NCBI GenBank assembly: GCA_016463765.1
Contig: JAEMQS010000013.1
Location: forward strand, 1-64,000
DNA: 64,000 nucleotides
Direction of reading: 5' to 3'
Source: Solirubrobacteraceae bacterium
Lineage (GTDB): Bacteria > Actinomycetota > Thermoleophilia > Solirubrobacterales > Solirubrobacteraceae
Numbering within the stretch: position 1 is the first letter of the stretch; every line of letters begins with the position of its first letter. The translations under genes and the position numbers were made by a program. The notes under the pieces were generated by a model, which made no database searches, was not told where the DNA came from, and worked only from the letters and a program-made list of their open reading frames with translations. Below are positions 31,503 to 43,234 of this stretch, one piece after another.

Positions 31503-32283
31503 CCGCCGCGATCCCGCCTACGCGCGCGCGCTCGACTTCGAGCGCGCGATGCGCATCGCCTCAGGTCTCGCCTGGCCGATCCCGCGCGGCCTGCTGATCG
31601 CCGACCCCGCGCACCCGCTGGTGTGGGACGTCAACACGCTGTGGCTCGACGACGTCGGGGATGCGACCGCCGACGAGCTCGTGGCGGAGGCCGCGCGTCT
31701 GCAGGCCCCCGCGGGGCTCGCCCACCGCTCCGTGCTGGTGGTCGACGAGCACGACTGGACGCGCCTGTCCCCCGGCTTCTCCGCTGCCGGGTACATGGTG
31801 CAGGTCAACGCGGTGATGGTCCACCGGGGTGCCGCGCCTCCCGCCCCCGCGGAAGAGGTCGACACCGACGCCGATCCGGCGGCGGTGAGGCCCGCCGCGA
31901 CCGCGTACATCGCCGCCGAGCCGTTCGGGGCCGATGCCGACGCGGCAGCCCAGGTCCTCTCGCACGTTCTGCGGCGCCCTGGCGGCGTGGAGGAGCGCTG
32001 GTGCACGATCTCCCGCGATGGGGCTGTCGTGGCCTATGCGCGCCTCTGGCAGGCCGGAGACGCGGCGCAGGTCGAAGATGTCGTCGTCCTGGAGCCCTGG
32101 CGCCGCCAGGGGCTGGGGCGCGCCGTCGTGGCGGCCGCCACGCGCGCTGCGCTCGCAGCGTCCCCGGACTTTCTGTTCATCGTCGCCGATGACGACGACT
32201 GGCCGAAGGACCTGTACGCGTCGCTGGGTTACGAGCCGGTCGGCCGGCTGGCGATCTTCCGTCAGGTGCCGCCGGCCGACTGA
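31474..32283 (+). CDS. GNAT family N-acetyltransferase
   Basis: VEDVVVLEPWRRQGLGRAVVAAATRAAL; LYASLGYEPVGRLAIFRQ. Confidence 0.88.
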   Translation: MTMAPPTTSSRRDPAYARALDFERAMRIASGLAWPIPRGLLIADPAHPLVWDVNTLWLDDVGDATADELVAEAARLQAPAGLAHRSVLVVDEHDWTRLSPGFSAAGYMVQVNAVMVHRGAAPPAPAEEVDTDADPAAVRPAATAYIAAEPFGADADAAAQVLSHVLRRPGGVEERWCTISRDGAVVAYARLWQAGDAAQVEDVVVLEPWRRQGLGRAVVAAATRAALAASPDFLFIVADDDDWPKDLYASLGYEPVGRLAIFRQVPPAD

Positions 32284-32292
32284 GCGGCGTGC

Positions 32293-32613
32293 TCAGAGCC
32301 GGCGCCCGCCGGCGAAGTCCCTCGCCCCGCGGACGTAGCGGGCGAACGTGGCGTCTGCGATCAGCCGGGGGTCCCAGAGCGCGGGGTGGTCGGGCGCGAG
32401 GCCGTGCGCGATCTCGACCACCCAGTCGGTGCCCTGCTCGTAGAGATCGGCGAGCTCCTCGACCGTGAACGGCCCGCCGAGGCGACGGCGCAGCTGGATG
32501 AGGGTCTGCGCGATGAGGTCGTGTGCCTTGCCCCGGAGGCGGTCGTCGGGGAGCCCGTCGACCCGCTGCTCTCCTTCACGCCACTGTTCCAGCGCCCGCT
32601 CGACGTCAGCCAT
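32293..32613 (-). CDS. Hypothetical protein
   Basis: ATG ORF, WVVEIAHGLAPDHPALWDPRLIADATFARYVRGARDFAGGRR. Confidence 0.65.
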   Translation of the reverse strand: MADVERALEQWREGEQRVDGLPDDRLRGKAHDLIAQTLIQLRRRLGGPFTVEELADLYEQGTDWVVEIAHGLAPDHPALWDPRLIADATFARYVRGARDFAGGRRL

Positions 32614-32641
32614 TTCGGCGGCCAGGCTAGCGGGCCTTTGG

Positions 32642-32944
32642 TCAGGGCCCTTCGGGCAGGCCCTTCAGCGAGTACGCCCGCTCACCGGGCTTGACCATCC
32701 CGAGCCTGCGCGCCTCCTGCTCGAGCGCCTTCGGGCTCTGCAGCGCGGCCCGCCGTGCCCGCAGCTCACGGTTCTCCCGCTCCAGGGCGGTGACCTCCGC
32801 GCGCTTGGTCTTCGCCTCCTGCCACGACGACCAGTAACCGCTCAGCGGGCGGATGTAGAGCGCGAGGATGAAGAGCAGGACGAGGACGAGCGCAAGGCGC
32901 CCGACCCGGTCCCAGCGGATGCGAGAGGTGGGGACGGCGGTCAC
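32642..32944 (-). CDS. Septum formation initiator (FtsB/DivIC family)
   Basis: Single TM then coiled coil EVTALERENRELRARRAALQSPKALEQEARRLGMVKPGERAY. Confidence 0.9.
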   Translation of the reverse strand: MTAVPTSRIRWDRVGRLALVLVLLFILALYIRPLSGYWSSWQEAKTKRAEVTALERENRELRARRAALQSPKALEQEARRLGMVKPGERAYSLKGLPEGP

Positions 32945-33040
32945 AGGTCGGTCGTTCGCCGTGGATGGCGGTCTTCCTGCCGGGCTGCGTAGTTATGTCG
33001 CAGTCCTGCGCTCATGGGGTGCAGGTGGTCGTTCAGGGTC

Positions 33041-33090
33041 GGGGGTGTGAGCATTCCGCGCGCCCACAGCTCTCGCAATGCGCACACCCA
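33041..33090 (+). repeat. Copy B of the palindromic repeat, containing the GTG start of the DUF559-like ORF
   Basis: GGGGGTGTGAGCATTCCG...CGCAATGCGCACACCCA. Confidence 0.85.
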
Positions 33091-33964
33091 GGCGCGGATC
33101 GTCGATGTGTGCCGTCGGCAGCGGGGTGTGATCGAGCACGGGCAACTCGTCGAGGCAGGGCTCGGGCCGCGCGGCATAGCTGAGCGGGTCCAGGCGCTCA
33201 CCCTGTTCGTCGTCACCACCCGCGTGTACGCGCTGAGTCCGGTAATCACCGACGACGCGCTCCGGGCCGCGATGGTGCTGTCTGTGCGCGGCCGCACGAT
33301 CCTCAGCCACTGGTCGGCCGCAGAGCTGCTCCAGATGGCAGACCGGCCGTCGCAGTTCCACCACGTGACGACCACGGGATGCGCTCGGTCGCGTCCGGGG
33401 CTTGTCGTTCACCGCACGCGGGTCGAACTCCCGGCCCGCCGGGTGCGCGGGCTGCCGGTGACCGAACCTGACCGCGTGCTCCTCGACCTCGCGGTGGGTG
33501 TGCGTGGTCGGCCGCTGGAGCGCATCGTCGCGGAGACGCTGTTCCGCCGGCTCCTCACCGAGGAGGGCGTGCGCGCCGCCCCGAGCGCCTATCCCGGGCA
33601 CCCGGGCGCGAGCAACCTCGCTCTCATCAACCCTGATGCCGCCCGCAACCGTAGGACCGAGACGCCGCTTGAAGAGGAGGCGTTGACAAAGCTCGACATC
33701 CTCGGGCTCCCGCCGTTCGTCTGCCAGTACGACCTGTTCGGGCAGAGTGGCCGGCGCTACCGGGCCGACTTCTTCTGGCGCGAGTACGGCGTGCTCCTGG
33801 AGACGGACGGGCGCTCAGCGCATCAGCGCCGCATGGACTTCGAGAAGGACCGCGACCGCGACAACGACCTCCTCGCGGTCGGCCTGCGCACCATGCGGGT
33901 GACGCGTCGGCAACTGCGAGCACGCACCTTCGGCCCTCAGTTGCGGGCGACGCTGGGGGTGTGA
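33047..33964 (+). CDS. AbiEi-like N-terminal HTH + DUF559/Vsr-fold C-terminal domain protein
   Basis: IVDVCRRQRGVIEHGQLVEAGLGPRGIAERV; C-terminal YRADFFWREYGVLLETDGRSAHQRRMDFEKDRDRDNDLLAVGLRTMRVTRRQL. Confidence 0.85.
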   Translation: MSIPRAHSSRNAHTQARIVDVCRRQRGVIEHGQLVEAGLGPRGIAERVQALTLFVVTTRVYALSPVITDDALRAAMVLSVRGRTILSHWSAAELLQMADRPSQFHHVTTTGCARSRPGLVVHRTRVELPARRVRGLPVTEPDRVLLDLAVGVRGRPLERIVAETLFRRLLTEEGVRAAPSAYPGHPGASNLALINPDAARNRRTETPLEEEALTKLDILGLPPFVCQYDLFGQSGRRYRADFFWREYGVLLETDGRSAHQRRMDFEKDRDRDNDLLAVGLRTMRVTRRQLRARTFGPQLRATLGV

Positions 33965-34005
33965 GCATTGCGCGACGTCACACGTCTCGGAATGCGCACA
34001 CCCCC
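33955..34005 (+). repeat. Copy C of the 51-bp palindromic repeat, containing the TGA stop of the DUF559-like ORF
   Basis: GGGGGTGTGAGCATTGCG...CGGAATGCGCACACCCCC. Confidence 0.88.
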
Positions 34006-34019
34006 GAGCGGGGGACGCC

Positions 34020-35961
<1,942 letters not shown>

Positions 35962-35972
35962 GCGGCGGAAGC

Positions 35973-36971
35973 TTACGCGGGCGGGGCTGAGGACGGCAGC
36001 GTGGCACCACACGCCTCGCTGAAGAAGTCCGCCAGGCACGAGGTCCTCAGTCGCCATTTCGTGCGATATGCGGCACGCCATGCGGTGAGCGCCTCCTGCC
36101 CGCGCCAGTACGCAAGCTCGCGCTTCAGCCCTGGGGCCACGTCCTGATACTTGAGCCGGCGGGACGGCGTGATGCTGCGGACCTCGAAGACCGCCCAGCC
36201 GTCATCGGTCGCCACAGGCCCGACGATCTCTCCCCGCCGGGTGCGGAACATCGCGCGCCGAAGCTTCTCGTTCTCTCCCCATGACGACTCGAACCGCAAC
36301 ACGCCGCCACCGCCGAGGTGGGTATCCACGTCGCCATAGCGCTCGATCACCGCCTGCCAGCTCCGACCAGCCTGAAGGGCGGTCCGCGCTGCGTGTGCGC
36401 GGCGACGGGTCAGCGTCATGACAAGCGCGACGCGTCGGCGCTCGTCCGTCCGAAGCACCTCCGGGTGCTCGCGCACGTAGGCCCGCACATCCGCGTCGGT
36501 GACCGCAGGGGGCTCGGAAACCAGCCTCTGCTCGACTTGCGCTCGCAGGGTCTCCGCCCATACGGCGCCGCGCAGATCATCGATGGTCAGCCCCGAGCGC
36601 TCCAGGTCGCCGGCGGTCAGGTACCGCGTGCGGCGCATCTCGCCTATGTGCGCGTCGAGTTCCGCGTCGGTGACGGTCACGGTGACGCCGGCGTCGCGCG
36701 CCTCAGCCATGAGCCACTCTGCCTCGATGAGCGACAGGATCGCCCATCCGGCGTTCCGGCCCGGGAGCGTGATGCCCAAACGCTTCGCGCGTACAGGGTC
36801 GTACGTGTAGCGGATCCACCGATCCGCTTCCGCGCGATCAACGACTCCATCGCCGCCGCCCTGGTCGATCACGGCCACGGCAGTCGACTGCGCCCGGACA
36901 GGAGCCGGCACCAGAACGACGACGAGCAGCGCCCCGAAGAGCGCTGCTCGCCAGCGAAACCGTTCAGCCAA
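35973..36971 (-). CDS. Secreted SurA/parvulin-like peptidylprolyl isomerase
   Basis: Signal peptide; AWAVFEVRSITPSRRLKYQDVAPGLKREL; RRVALVMTLTRRRAHAAR. Confidence 0.8.
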   Translation of the reverse strand: MAERFRWRAALFGALLVVVLVPAPVRAQSTAVAVIDQGGGDGVVDRAEADRWIRYTYDPVRAKRLGITLPGRNAGWAILSLIEAEWLMAEARDAGVTVTVTDAELDAHIGEMRRTRYLTAGDLERSGLTIDDLRGAVWAETLRAQVEQRLVSEPPAVTDADVRAYVREHPEVLRTDERRRVALVMTLTRRRAHAARTALQAGRSWQAVIERYGDVDTHLGGGGVLRFESSWGENEKLRRAMFRTRRGEIVGPVATDDGWAVFEVRSITPSRRLKYQDVAPGLKRELAYWRGQEALTAWRAAYRTKWRLRTSCLADFFSEACGATLPSSAPPA

Positions 36972-36974
36972 GTG

Positions 36975-38201
36975 CTAGCGCGGCGTCGTCTGCGCACCCG
37001 GAGGCGCGGCAGGCGTCGGCTGGGGCTGCTCGCCGCCGGGCTGCTGTGCGCCACCCTGCGCCGGCGTGGTCGCCGTGTTCGTGTTCGGTGCCTTGGCGTT
37101 CTTGCAGTCCTGGATCACGTAGCCCTCGCGGCAGTTCGTCCGCTCCTTCCAGCGCTCGCGGTACTCCTTCACGAACGTGTCGAGGGACTTCTGCTGGTTC
37201 TGCGACGCGAGCAGCGACTTGATCGTCGGCGTGGCTTCCTTGACCGACTGCTGGTCCTTCGCGGTGATCTTCGTGACCCGGGCGACGTAGTAGCCGAACT
37301 GCGTCTTGATCGGGCCGATCGTCGTGTCCTTCTTGGCCGCGAAGACCGCGTCGTCGAGCGCCTTCTCCTGCTGGCCCTTCGTGACGCCGGCGAGCTTGCC
37401 GCCCTGGTCCTTGGACGCCTCGTCGATGGAGTAGCGCTTGGCGACAGCCGCCCAGCTCTCGCCGCCCTCGAGGGCCGCCTTCGCGCGGTCGGCCTGCTCC
37501 TTGGTCTTCGTCAGGATGACCAGGAGGTCGCGGCTCTCCGGCGTCGCGAACTGCGCCTTGTTCTTGTTGTAGTAGTCCGCGATCTGCTGGTTGGAGACCT
37601 TGTCCTTGCCCTTGGTGATCTTCGCGACCAGCTTCTGCTGGAGCTGCTCGACCTCGAGCTGGAACCGGATGTCCTCCTCGGTGGAGCCGGACTCCTTCAG
37701 GAACTTCTTGTAGTCCGCATCCTTCGGGAACGCCTGCTTCTTCTGCTCGGCGAACGCCTTGTCGATGTCGGCCTTGGTGACCTTGATGTCCTGCTCCTCG
37801 GCCTCGCCCTTGACCCACTGCGCGGCGATGAGGAACCCGAGCACCTGGTCGCGAAGGCCCTCCCACTCCTGCTTGCACTGCGCCTTGTACTGGGCGTCAG
37901 TGGTGGTGGGCTGACCCTTCGCCGGCTTCGGCGCGGTCTTCTTCTTGTTCGCGATGCACTTGGTGTAGTTCGGCGGGTCGGGCACCGGGATGGGATCGGA
38001 CCCAGGAGTCTGCCCGCTGCGGTTGGCAGCGATCGACATCCAGTGGTTGAAGTCCTCCGTGGTCACCACCCCGTCGCCGGGTGCATCGGAGACCTTGGCG
38101 ACGCCGTTGCCCGGCACGCTCTCGCCACAACCGGAGAAGACGACACCGATCGCGAGCACAAAAAAGGCGCCGAGCGCCAGGGGAAGACGTGTGAAGGACA
38201 T
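36975..38201 (-). CDS. Lipoprotein SurA/parvulin-like peptidylprolyl isomerase
   Basis: Lipobox FSGCG; DLLVILTKTKEQADRAKAALEGGESWAAVAKRYSIDEASKDQGGKLAGVTKGQ. Confidence 0.88.
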   Translation of the reverse strand: MSFTRLPLALGAFFVLAIGVVFSGCGESVPGNGVAKVSDAPGDGVVTTEDFNHWMSIAANRSGQTPGSDPIPVPDPPNYTKCIANKKKTAPKPAKGQPTTTDAQYKAQCKQEWEGLRDQVLGFLIAAQWVKGEAEEQDIKVTKADIDKAFAEQKKQAFPKDADYKKFLKESGSTEEDIRFQLEVEQLQQKLVAKITKGKDKVSNQQIADYYNKNKAQFATPESRDLLVILTKTKEQADRAKAALEGGESWAAVAKRYSIDEASKDQGGKLAGVTKGQQEKALDDAVFAAKKDTTIGPIKTQFGYYVARVTKITAKDQQSVKEATPTIKSLLASQNQQKSLDTFVKEYRERWKERTNCREGYVIQDCKNAKAPNTNTATTPAQGGAQQPGGEQPQPTPAAPPGAQTTPR

Positions 38202-38308
38202 GACCTATCCGGGTAGTGGGACCGTTGGCGATAGTAGCGAGTCCCCTAACCCCGGGCAGGCCTCGGGGATGCTTCTTTACGCGAACTTCATCAAGTTTCA
38301 CGGGGCCT

Positions 38309-41300
38309 TTAGGCGGCCACGGCCTCCTCGCTGACCACCGAGAGCAGCACGTCAGCCGCGTGGATGACCGCCGGGAAGCGCTGCTGCGGATCGTTGGAGA
38401 CCCGCACCGAGAGCTGGCTGCGCCCCGACTCGTACAGCGCCCCGGGGATCTCCGCGCGGATGGCCTTGGCCTGGTGTGACGTGAGATCGAGCGGCGTGAC
38501 GGCGAGCCGGTCGCCCTTGAAGGAGACGGCGGTCGCGCCCGCCCGGCCGAGCTTGATCCGCGCCACCTGGAGGTCGAGCAGGTTCGCCAACGGCTGCGGG
38601 ATCTCGCCGAAGCGGTCCTCGAGCTCGTCGCGCAGCAGCCCGAGCTCGGCCACCTCCCGTGAACCCGCGATCCGGCGGTGCACGTCGATCTTGGCCTGCT
38701 CGTACGGGATGTAGTCCGCGGGGACGTACGCGTCGACGTTGATGTCCAGGCGCACGGGCTCGGGCGCCTCGTCGAGATCCTCGCCCTCCGCGGCCGCCAT
38801 CTCGCGCACGGCGTCGTCGAGCATCTGGAGGTAGAGCTCGAAGCCGAGCGCCGCCACGTGGCCGGACTGCTCGTCGCCGAGCAGGTTGCCGGCGCCGCGC
38901 AGCTCGAGATCGCGCATCGCGACCTTGAAGCCCGCGCCGAGCTCGGTGTAGTCCGACAGGGCGCTCAGGCGCTGCGCCGCCTCGGGCGTCAGCGCCGCGT
39001 GGCTGGGATACAGCAGATACGCGTACGCGCGCTCGCGGCCCCGGCCCACCCGGCCGCGGATCTGGTAGAGCTGCGACAGGCCGAACAGGTCCGAGCGATC
39101 GACGATCAGCGTGTTCGCCTGCGGGATGTCGATGCCCGACTCGATGATCGACGTCGAGACCAGCACGTCGGCCTCACCGCGCAGGAAGCCCATCATCCGC
39201 GCCTCGAGCTCGGATTCGTCCATCTGCCCGTGTGCGACCTCGAATCGCATCTTCGGGCAGAGCGCGCGCAGGCGCTCGGCGGTCTCCTCGATCGAATCGA
39301 CGCGGTTGTGGAGGAAGAACGCCTGCCCGTTGCGCGCGTGCTCGCGCTCGAGCGCCTGCTTGACGAGGTCCTCGTCGTACTCGCCGACGAACGTCTTGAC
39401 CGGGCGGCGGCCCTCGGGCGGCGTCTCGATCGTCGTGATGTCGCGCAGGCCGGCGAGCGACATCTGCAGCGTGCGCGGGATCGGGGTCGCGCTCATCGAG
39501 ATGACGTCGACCTTCAGCTTCATCTGGCGCAGCAGCTCCTTCTGCTTGACGCCGAAGCGCTGCTCCTCGTCGATGATCAGCAGCCCGAGCTCCTTGGCCC
39601 GCACGTCGCGGGACAGGAGGCGGTGCGTGCCGATGAGGATGTCGACCTTGCCCGTCCCGAACGCGGCGATCGCCTCCTTCTGCTCCGCGGCCGAGCGGAA
39701 CCGGCTGACGTGGTCGATCGTGAACGGGTAGTCGCGCAGCCGCTCGGAGAACGTGCCGAAATGCTGCTGGGCGAGGATCGTCGTCGGCGCGAGGACGAGC
39801 ACCTGCCTGCCGCCGGCCGCCGCCTTGAACGCGGCGCGCAGCGCGACCTCGGTCTTGCCGTACCCGACGTCGCCGCAGATGAGGCGGTCCATCGGGCGGG
39901 GCGCCTCCATGTCGCTCTTGACGAGCTCGATCGCCTCCAGCTGGTCGGCGGTCTCCGTGTACGGGAAGCGCGCCTCGAACTCGCCCTGCCACTCGCCGTC
40001 GGGATCGAACGCGTGGCCGGTGCGGCGCTTGCGCTCGGCGTAGAGGTTGAGCAGCTCGCCCGCGAGCTCCTGGGCCGCGCGCCGTGCGCGAGCCTTGAGG
40101 TTGTCCCACCGCGCGCCGCCGAGCTTGGACAGCGACGGCTCGCCGCCCGCCGCACCGAGGTAGCGGCTGATCTTCGCCAGCTGCTCGGTGGGCATGTAGA
40201 CCTTGTCCTCGCCCTGGAACTGGAGCTGGAGGTAGTCGCGCGTGACGCCCGCGACGGTCTTCGTCTCGAACCCGGCGAACCGGGCGACGCCGTGGTCCTC
40301 ATGGACGATGTAGTCGCCCGTGCGCAGATCGGTGAACGACCGCAGCGCGCCGCGCCGCCGGCCGCCGAGCTGCTCGCCGCGCGTCTCGGTGCGGCGGCGG
40401 CGGATCAGGCGGTGCTCGGGGAAGACCGCGAGCTTGAGCTGCGGGGCGACGAACCCGTCCCGCAGGCGCGCCTGGGCGAAGCGCAGCACGGGCTCGGACG
40501 AGGCCGGATCGCCGGCGCCCATCCACGACGCCTTGACCCGCGCGAGGTTGTACGCCGCGCGGTCGCCCTCACCCTTCTGCGGCCAGGTGACGATCGTGCG
40601 GTAGCCGGAGCGGACCTGCTTTTCGAGCTCGGTCTCGGCCTCCTTCAGCGAGCGGGCCGCCGTGTCCGCGCTCTGGGCGCGCAGCGTGATCGGCTGATCG
40701 GACTCCAGCGCGCTCAGGCGGATGCGCGCGCGGGCGTCGAGCGCGCCCTTCACGTCGTCGGGCTTGACGTACAGGTCGTGCGCGTCGGCGTCGTGGAACG
40801 CGGCGCACACGTCGTCCCAGTGGTCGCGCAGCACGGGCGCGAGCTCCTCCTCGGCCGCGAGGATGACGTCCGCCCCGGGGACGAGGTCGAGGAACGCGCC
40901 GAAGCGGTCGACGGGCAGCAGCTCGGCGACGTCCGGGCGGTCCTCGTCGCTGTCCGTCGCACTGACGGCGGCCAGCTCGCGGTGCTCGACGGCCAGCTCG
41001 GCGGCGGGCGCGACCTCGACCTCTGTCGCGTCGCCCAGCGAGCGCTGCGTGAAGGTGGAGAACCAGCGCAGCGATTCGATCTCGATGTCGAACAGCTCGA
41101 CGCGGATCGCGCGATCCTCGGTCGCCGGATAGAGGTCGAGGATGCCGCCGCGGATGGCGAACTGGCCGCGGTCGTCGACCTGGTCGACCCGCTCGTAGCC
41201 CGCGGCCACGAGCTGCTCGGCGGCCTCGTCGAGGTCGAGGAGCTCGCCGACCTTCAGCGTGAAACCGTGGGGCCGCAGCTCGGGGTCGGGCACCTTCTCG

Positions 41301-41674
41301 GACAGCGCGACGGCCGAGACGACGACGACGGGCGGTTCGCCGCCCGGCGCGATGAGCGCGTCGAGCGCGGCGACGCGCAGGCCCACGAGGTGCGGCGGCG
41401 GCGCGAGGTGCGACTCGTAGGTGACGCCGCGGCTCGGGTAGTAGCGCACCGGGCGGGGCGACAGCCACGCGCGCAGGTCGGTCGCGAGATCGCGCGCCTG
41501 CCGGTCGTCGGCGGCCACGACGAGCACGGGGCGGGCCTCGGCCGGTGCGTCGGCGAGCGCCGCGATGAGGTACGGCCGCAGCGCCGAGGAGACGAACGCA
41601 CGGCCGCCGTCACGCTGGAGCGTGACCGCGTCAGGAGACTCGTCGAGGTGGCTGAGGAGGGGGCGCAGCGTCAT
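38309..41674 (-). CDS. mfd: Transcription-repair coupling factor
   Basis: RLICGDVGYGKTEVALRAAFKAA; IIDEEQRFGVKQKE; QIRGRVGRGRERAYAYLLYP. Confidence 0.98.
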   Translation of the reverse strand: MTLRPLLSHLDESPDAVTLQRDGGRAFVSSALRPYLIAALADAPAEARPVLVVAADDRQARDLATDLRAWLSPRPVRYYPSRGVTYESHLAPPPHLVGLRVAALDALIAPGGEPPVVVVSAVALSEKVPDPELRPHGFTLKVGELLDLDEAAEQLVAAGYERVDQVDDRGQFAIRGGILDLYPATEDRAIRVELFDIEIESLRWFSTFTQRSLGDATEVEVAPAAELAVEHRELAAVSATDSDEDRPDVAELLPVDRFGAFLDLVPGADVILAAEEELAPVLRDHWDDVCAAFHDADAHDLYVKPDDVKGALDARARIRLSALESDQPITLRAQSADTAARSLKEAETELEKQVRSGYRTIVTWPQKGEGDRAAYNLARVKASWMGAGDPASSEPVLRFAQARLRDGFVAPQLKLAVFPEHRLIRRRRTETRGEQLGGRRRGALRSFTDLRTGDYIVHEDHGVARFAGFETKTVAGVTRDYLQLQFQGEDKVYMPTEQLAKISRYLGAAGGEPSLSKLGGARWDNLKARARRAAQELAGELLNLYAERKRRTGHAFDPDGEWQGEFEARFPYTETADQLEAIELVKSDMEAPRPMDRLICGDVGYGKTEVALRAAFKAAAGGRQVLVLAPTTILAQQHFGTFSERLRDYPFTIDHVSRFRSAAEQKEAIAAFGTGKVDILIGTHRLLSRDVRAKELGLLIIDEEQRFGVKQKELLRQMKLKVDVISMSATPIPRTLQMSLAGLRDITTIETPPEGRRPVKTFVGEYDEDLVKQALEREHARNGQAFFLHNRVDSIEETAERLRALCPKMRFEVAHGQMDESELEARMMGFLRGEADVLVSTSIIESGIDIPQANTLIVDRSDLFGLSQLYQIRGRVGRGRERAYAYLLYPSHAALTPEAAQRLSALSDYTELGAGFKVAMRDLELRGAGNLLGDEQSGHVAALGFELYLQMLDDAVREMAAAEGEDLDEAPEPVRLDINVDAYVPADYIPYEQAKIDVHRRIAGSREVAELGLLRDELEDRFGEIPQPLANLLDLQVARIKLGRAGATAVSFKGDRLAVTPLDLTSHQAKAIRAEIPGALYESGRSQLSVRVSNDPQQRFPAVIHAADVLLSVVSEEAVAA

Positions 41675-41745
41675 GAAGCGGGCACGCGCAGCGACCGCGC
41701 AGATGCGCGGCCCGGACGTACGCGACCCACTCTAGGCGGTGGCTC

Positions 41746-42375
41746 TCAGGGCTCTGCGGGGTGCGTCACGCACCACCAGATCTCGGTCAGCGCGCCGGCC
41801 AGTTCGTCGACGTCGCAGCTGGCCGAACCACGCACGCCGAGCATCTGCTGCACCGAGCGCTCAGAGGTCCAGGTCATCGCCTCCGCCAGCACCGCCGCCT
41901 TGCGGTCGCCGAGTTCGGGACGGATGGCCAGGATCCACGTCGCGGTCGTCGCCGACGCGGAGCGCATGTTCTCGCGCCACGCCTCGCGGACCTCCGGGTC
42001 GTACTCGGCCAGCTCGATGATCCCGGCGAACACCGGGGCGTGACTCAGCGAGGTCCGCAGGCCCGCGGACATGATCTCCTGCAGCTGGTCGCGCGTGATG
42101 TCGGGGTCGGCGATGGCGTCCCCCGCGATGTCGTGCCAGTCCTGCACCGCCGTGTCGTGGAGCGCCTCGATGAGATGCCGCTTATCCGGGAAATGCAGGT
42201 AGAACGTGGCGCGAGACACCTCGGCCTCGGAGGCGAGTTTCGACACCGTCAACGCCGCGACGGAGTCTCCGCGTTCCAGCATCCGGCGCGCCGCGTCGAG
42301 GATGCGCTCACGGGTCGCGGCACGACGCGCGGCGCCGACGCGGGCCTGCACGGTGAAGGTGCGCGTGGCGGTCAT
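41746..42375 (-). CDS. TetR/AcrR family regulator
   Basis: RERILDAARRMLERGDSVAALTVSKLASEAEVSRATFYLHFPDKRHL. Confidence 0.93.
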   Translation of the reverse strand: MTATRTFTVQARVGAARRAATRERILDAARRMLERGDSVAALTVSKLASEAEVSRATFYLHFPDKRHLIEALHDTAVQDWHDIAGDAIADPDITRDQLQEIMSAGLRTSLSHAPVFAGIIELAEYDPEVREAWRENMRSASATTATWILAIRPELGDRKAAVLAEAMTWTSERSVQQMLGVRGSASCDVDELAGALTEIWWCVTHPAEP

Positions 42376-42419
42376 CGCGGGTGCCGGTCCTTCCGAGGCA
42401 TGGTCAACATCTGCTCAGC

Positions 42420-42437
42420 GTATACCCGGTTGTACAC
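42420..42437. promoter_or_regulatory. Near-palindrome GTATACCCGGTTGTACAC upstream of TetR gene (putative autoregulatory operator)
   Basis: Dyad GTRTAC arms (5/6) in the promoter region of the TetR gene. Confidence 0.45.
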
Positions 42438-42455
42438 ACTGGCCATCCGGATGGA

Positions 42456-43223
42456 CTACCGATCGGGTCGCGGCCCTGCCGTGGCCTCGATGTTCAGCCG
42501 GACGTAGCGCGCGACCTCGAAGTCGCCCAGCTGCGCCAGGACGGCGCCGACGAAGGCGTCGTGCGAGGCCGGATCGAGCCGCTCGAGGTGGGCGCCGAGC
42601 ATCACCGTGCGCAGATACTCCTCCGGCGCCCCGGCGGTGGGCACCTTCCGGGGCTCCAGCCAGCACCGCACGTCCGTGAACCCCGCGGCACGCAGCCGCT
42701 CCTCGGTCTCCCGCGCCCCGGCGAACGTCCAGGGGTCGAAGCCCGCCAGCGCCTCGGCGAACGGCGGCGACGAGCTGGCGTTCGCCGCCGCGAAGCGCAC
42801 GTCGGCGACGTTGCCCGCCCCGCCGCACTGGGCGACCAGGCGCCCGCCCTCACGCAGGACCCCGTGCAGACGGGTGAACAGCGCGTCATGGTCGGCGACC
42901 CAGTGCAGGGTCGCCGTCGACAGGATGGCGTCGACCGTCGTCTCCAGCTCCAGCGTCGTCAGGTCGGCGACCCGCACGTCGGCGCCCTCGCCCAGGCGCT
43001 CGGTCGCCAGCGCCACCATCGCCGGGGACGCGTCCACCGCGATGACGTGCCCGCGCGGCAGCCGCGCGACCAGCTGCTCGGTGACGGCGCCCGCGCCGCA
43101 GCCCGCGTCGAGGACCGTCTCGTCACCCGCGAGCGTCAGCCGGTCCAGCACCTCGTGGCCGAGCGCGACGACGCCCGTCGCGACGCGGTCGTAGCTGGGC
43201 GCGTTCCAATCGTGCGGGCTCAT
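42456..43223 (-). CDS. Class I SAM-dependent methyltransferase (trans-aconitate methyltransferase-like)
   Basis: VLDAGCGAGAVTEQLVARLPRGHVIAVDASPAMV; ILSTATLHWVADHDALF. Confidence 0.9.
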   Translation of the reverse strand: MSPHDWNAPSYDRVATGVVALGHEVLDRLTLAGDETVLDAGCGAGAVTEQLVARLPRGHVIAVDASPAMVALATERLGEGADVRVADLTTLELETTVDAILSTATLHWVADHDALFTRLHGVLREGGRLVAQCGGAGNVADVRFAAANASSSPPFAEALAGFDPWTFAGARETEERLRAAGFTDVRCWLEPRKVPTAGAPEEYLRTVMLGAHLERLDPASHDAFVGAVLAQLGDFEVARYVRLNIEATAGPRPDR

Positions 43224-43234
43224 GGGCCCACCGT

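Noticed and set aside
38678-42043. 1121-aa plus-strand ORF
   Set aside because: Antisense shadow of mfd; low-complexity composition. Equal length to mfd appears coincidental.
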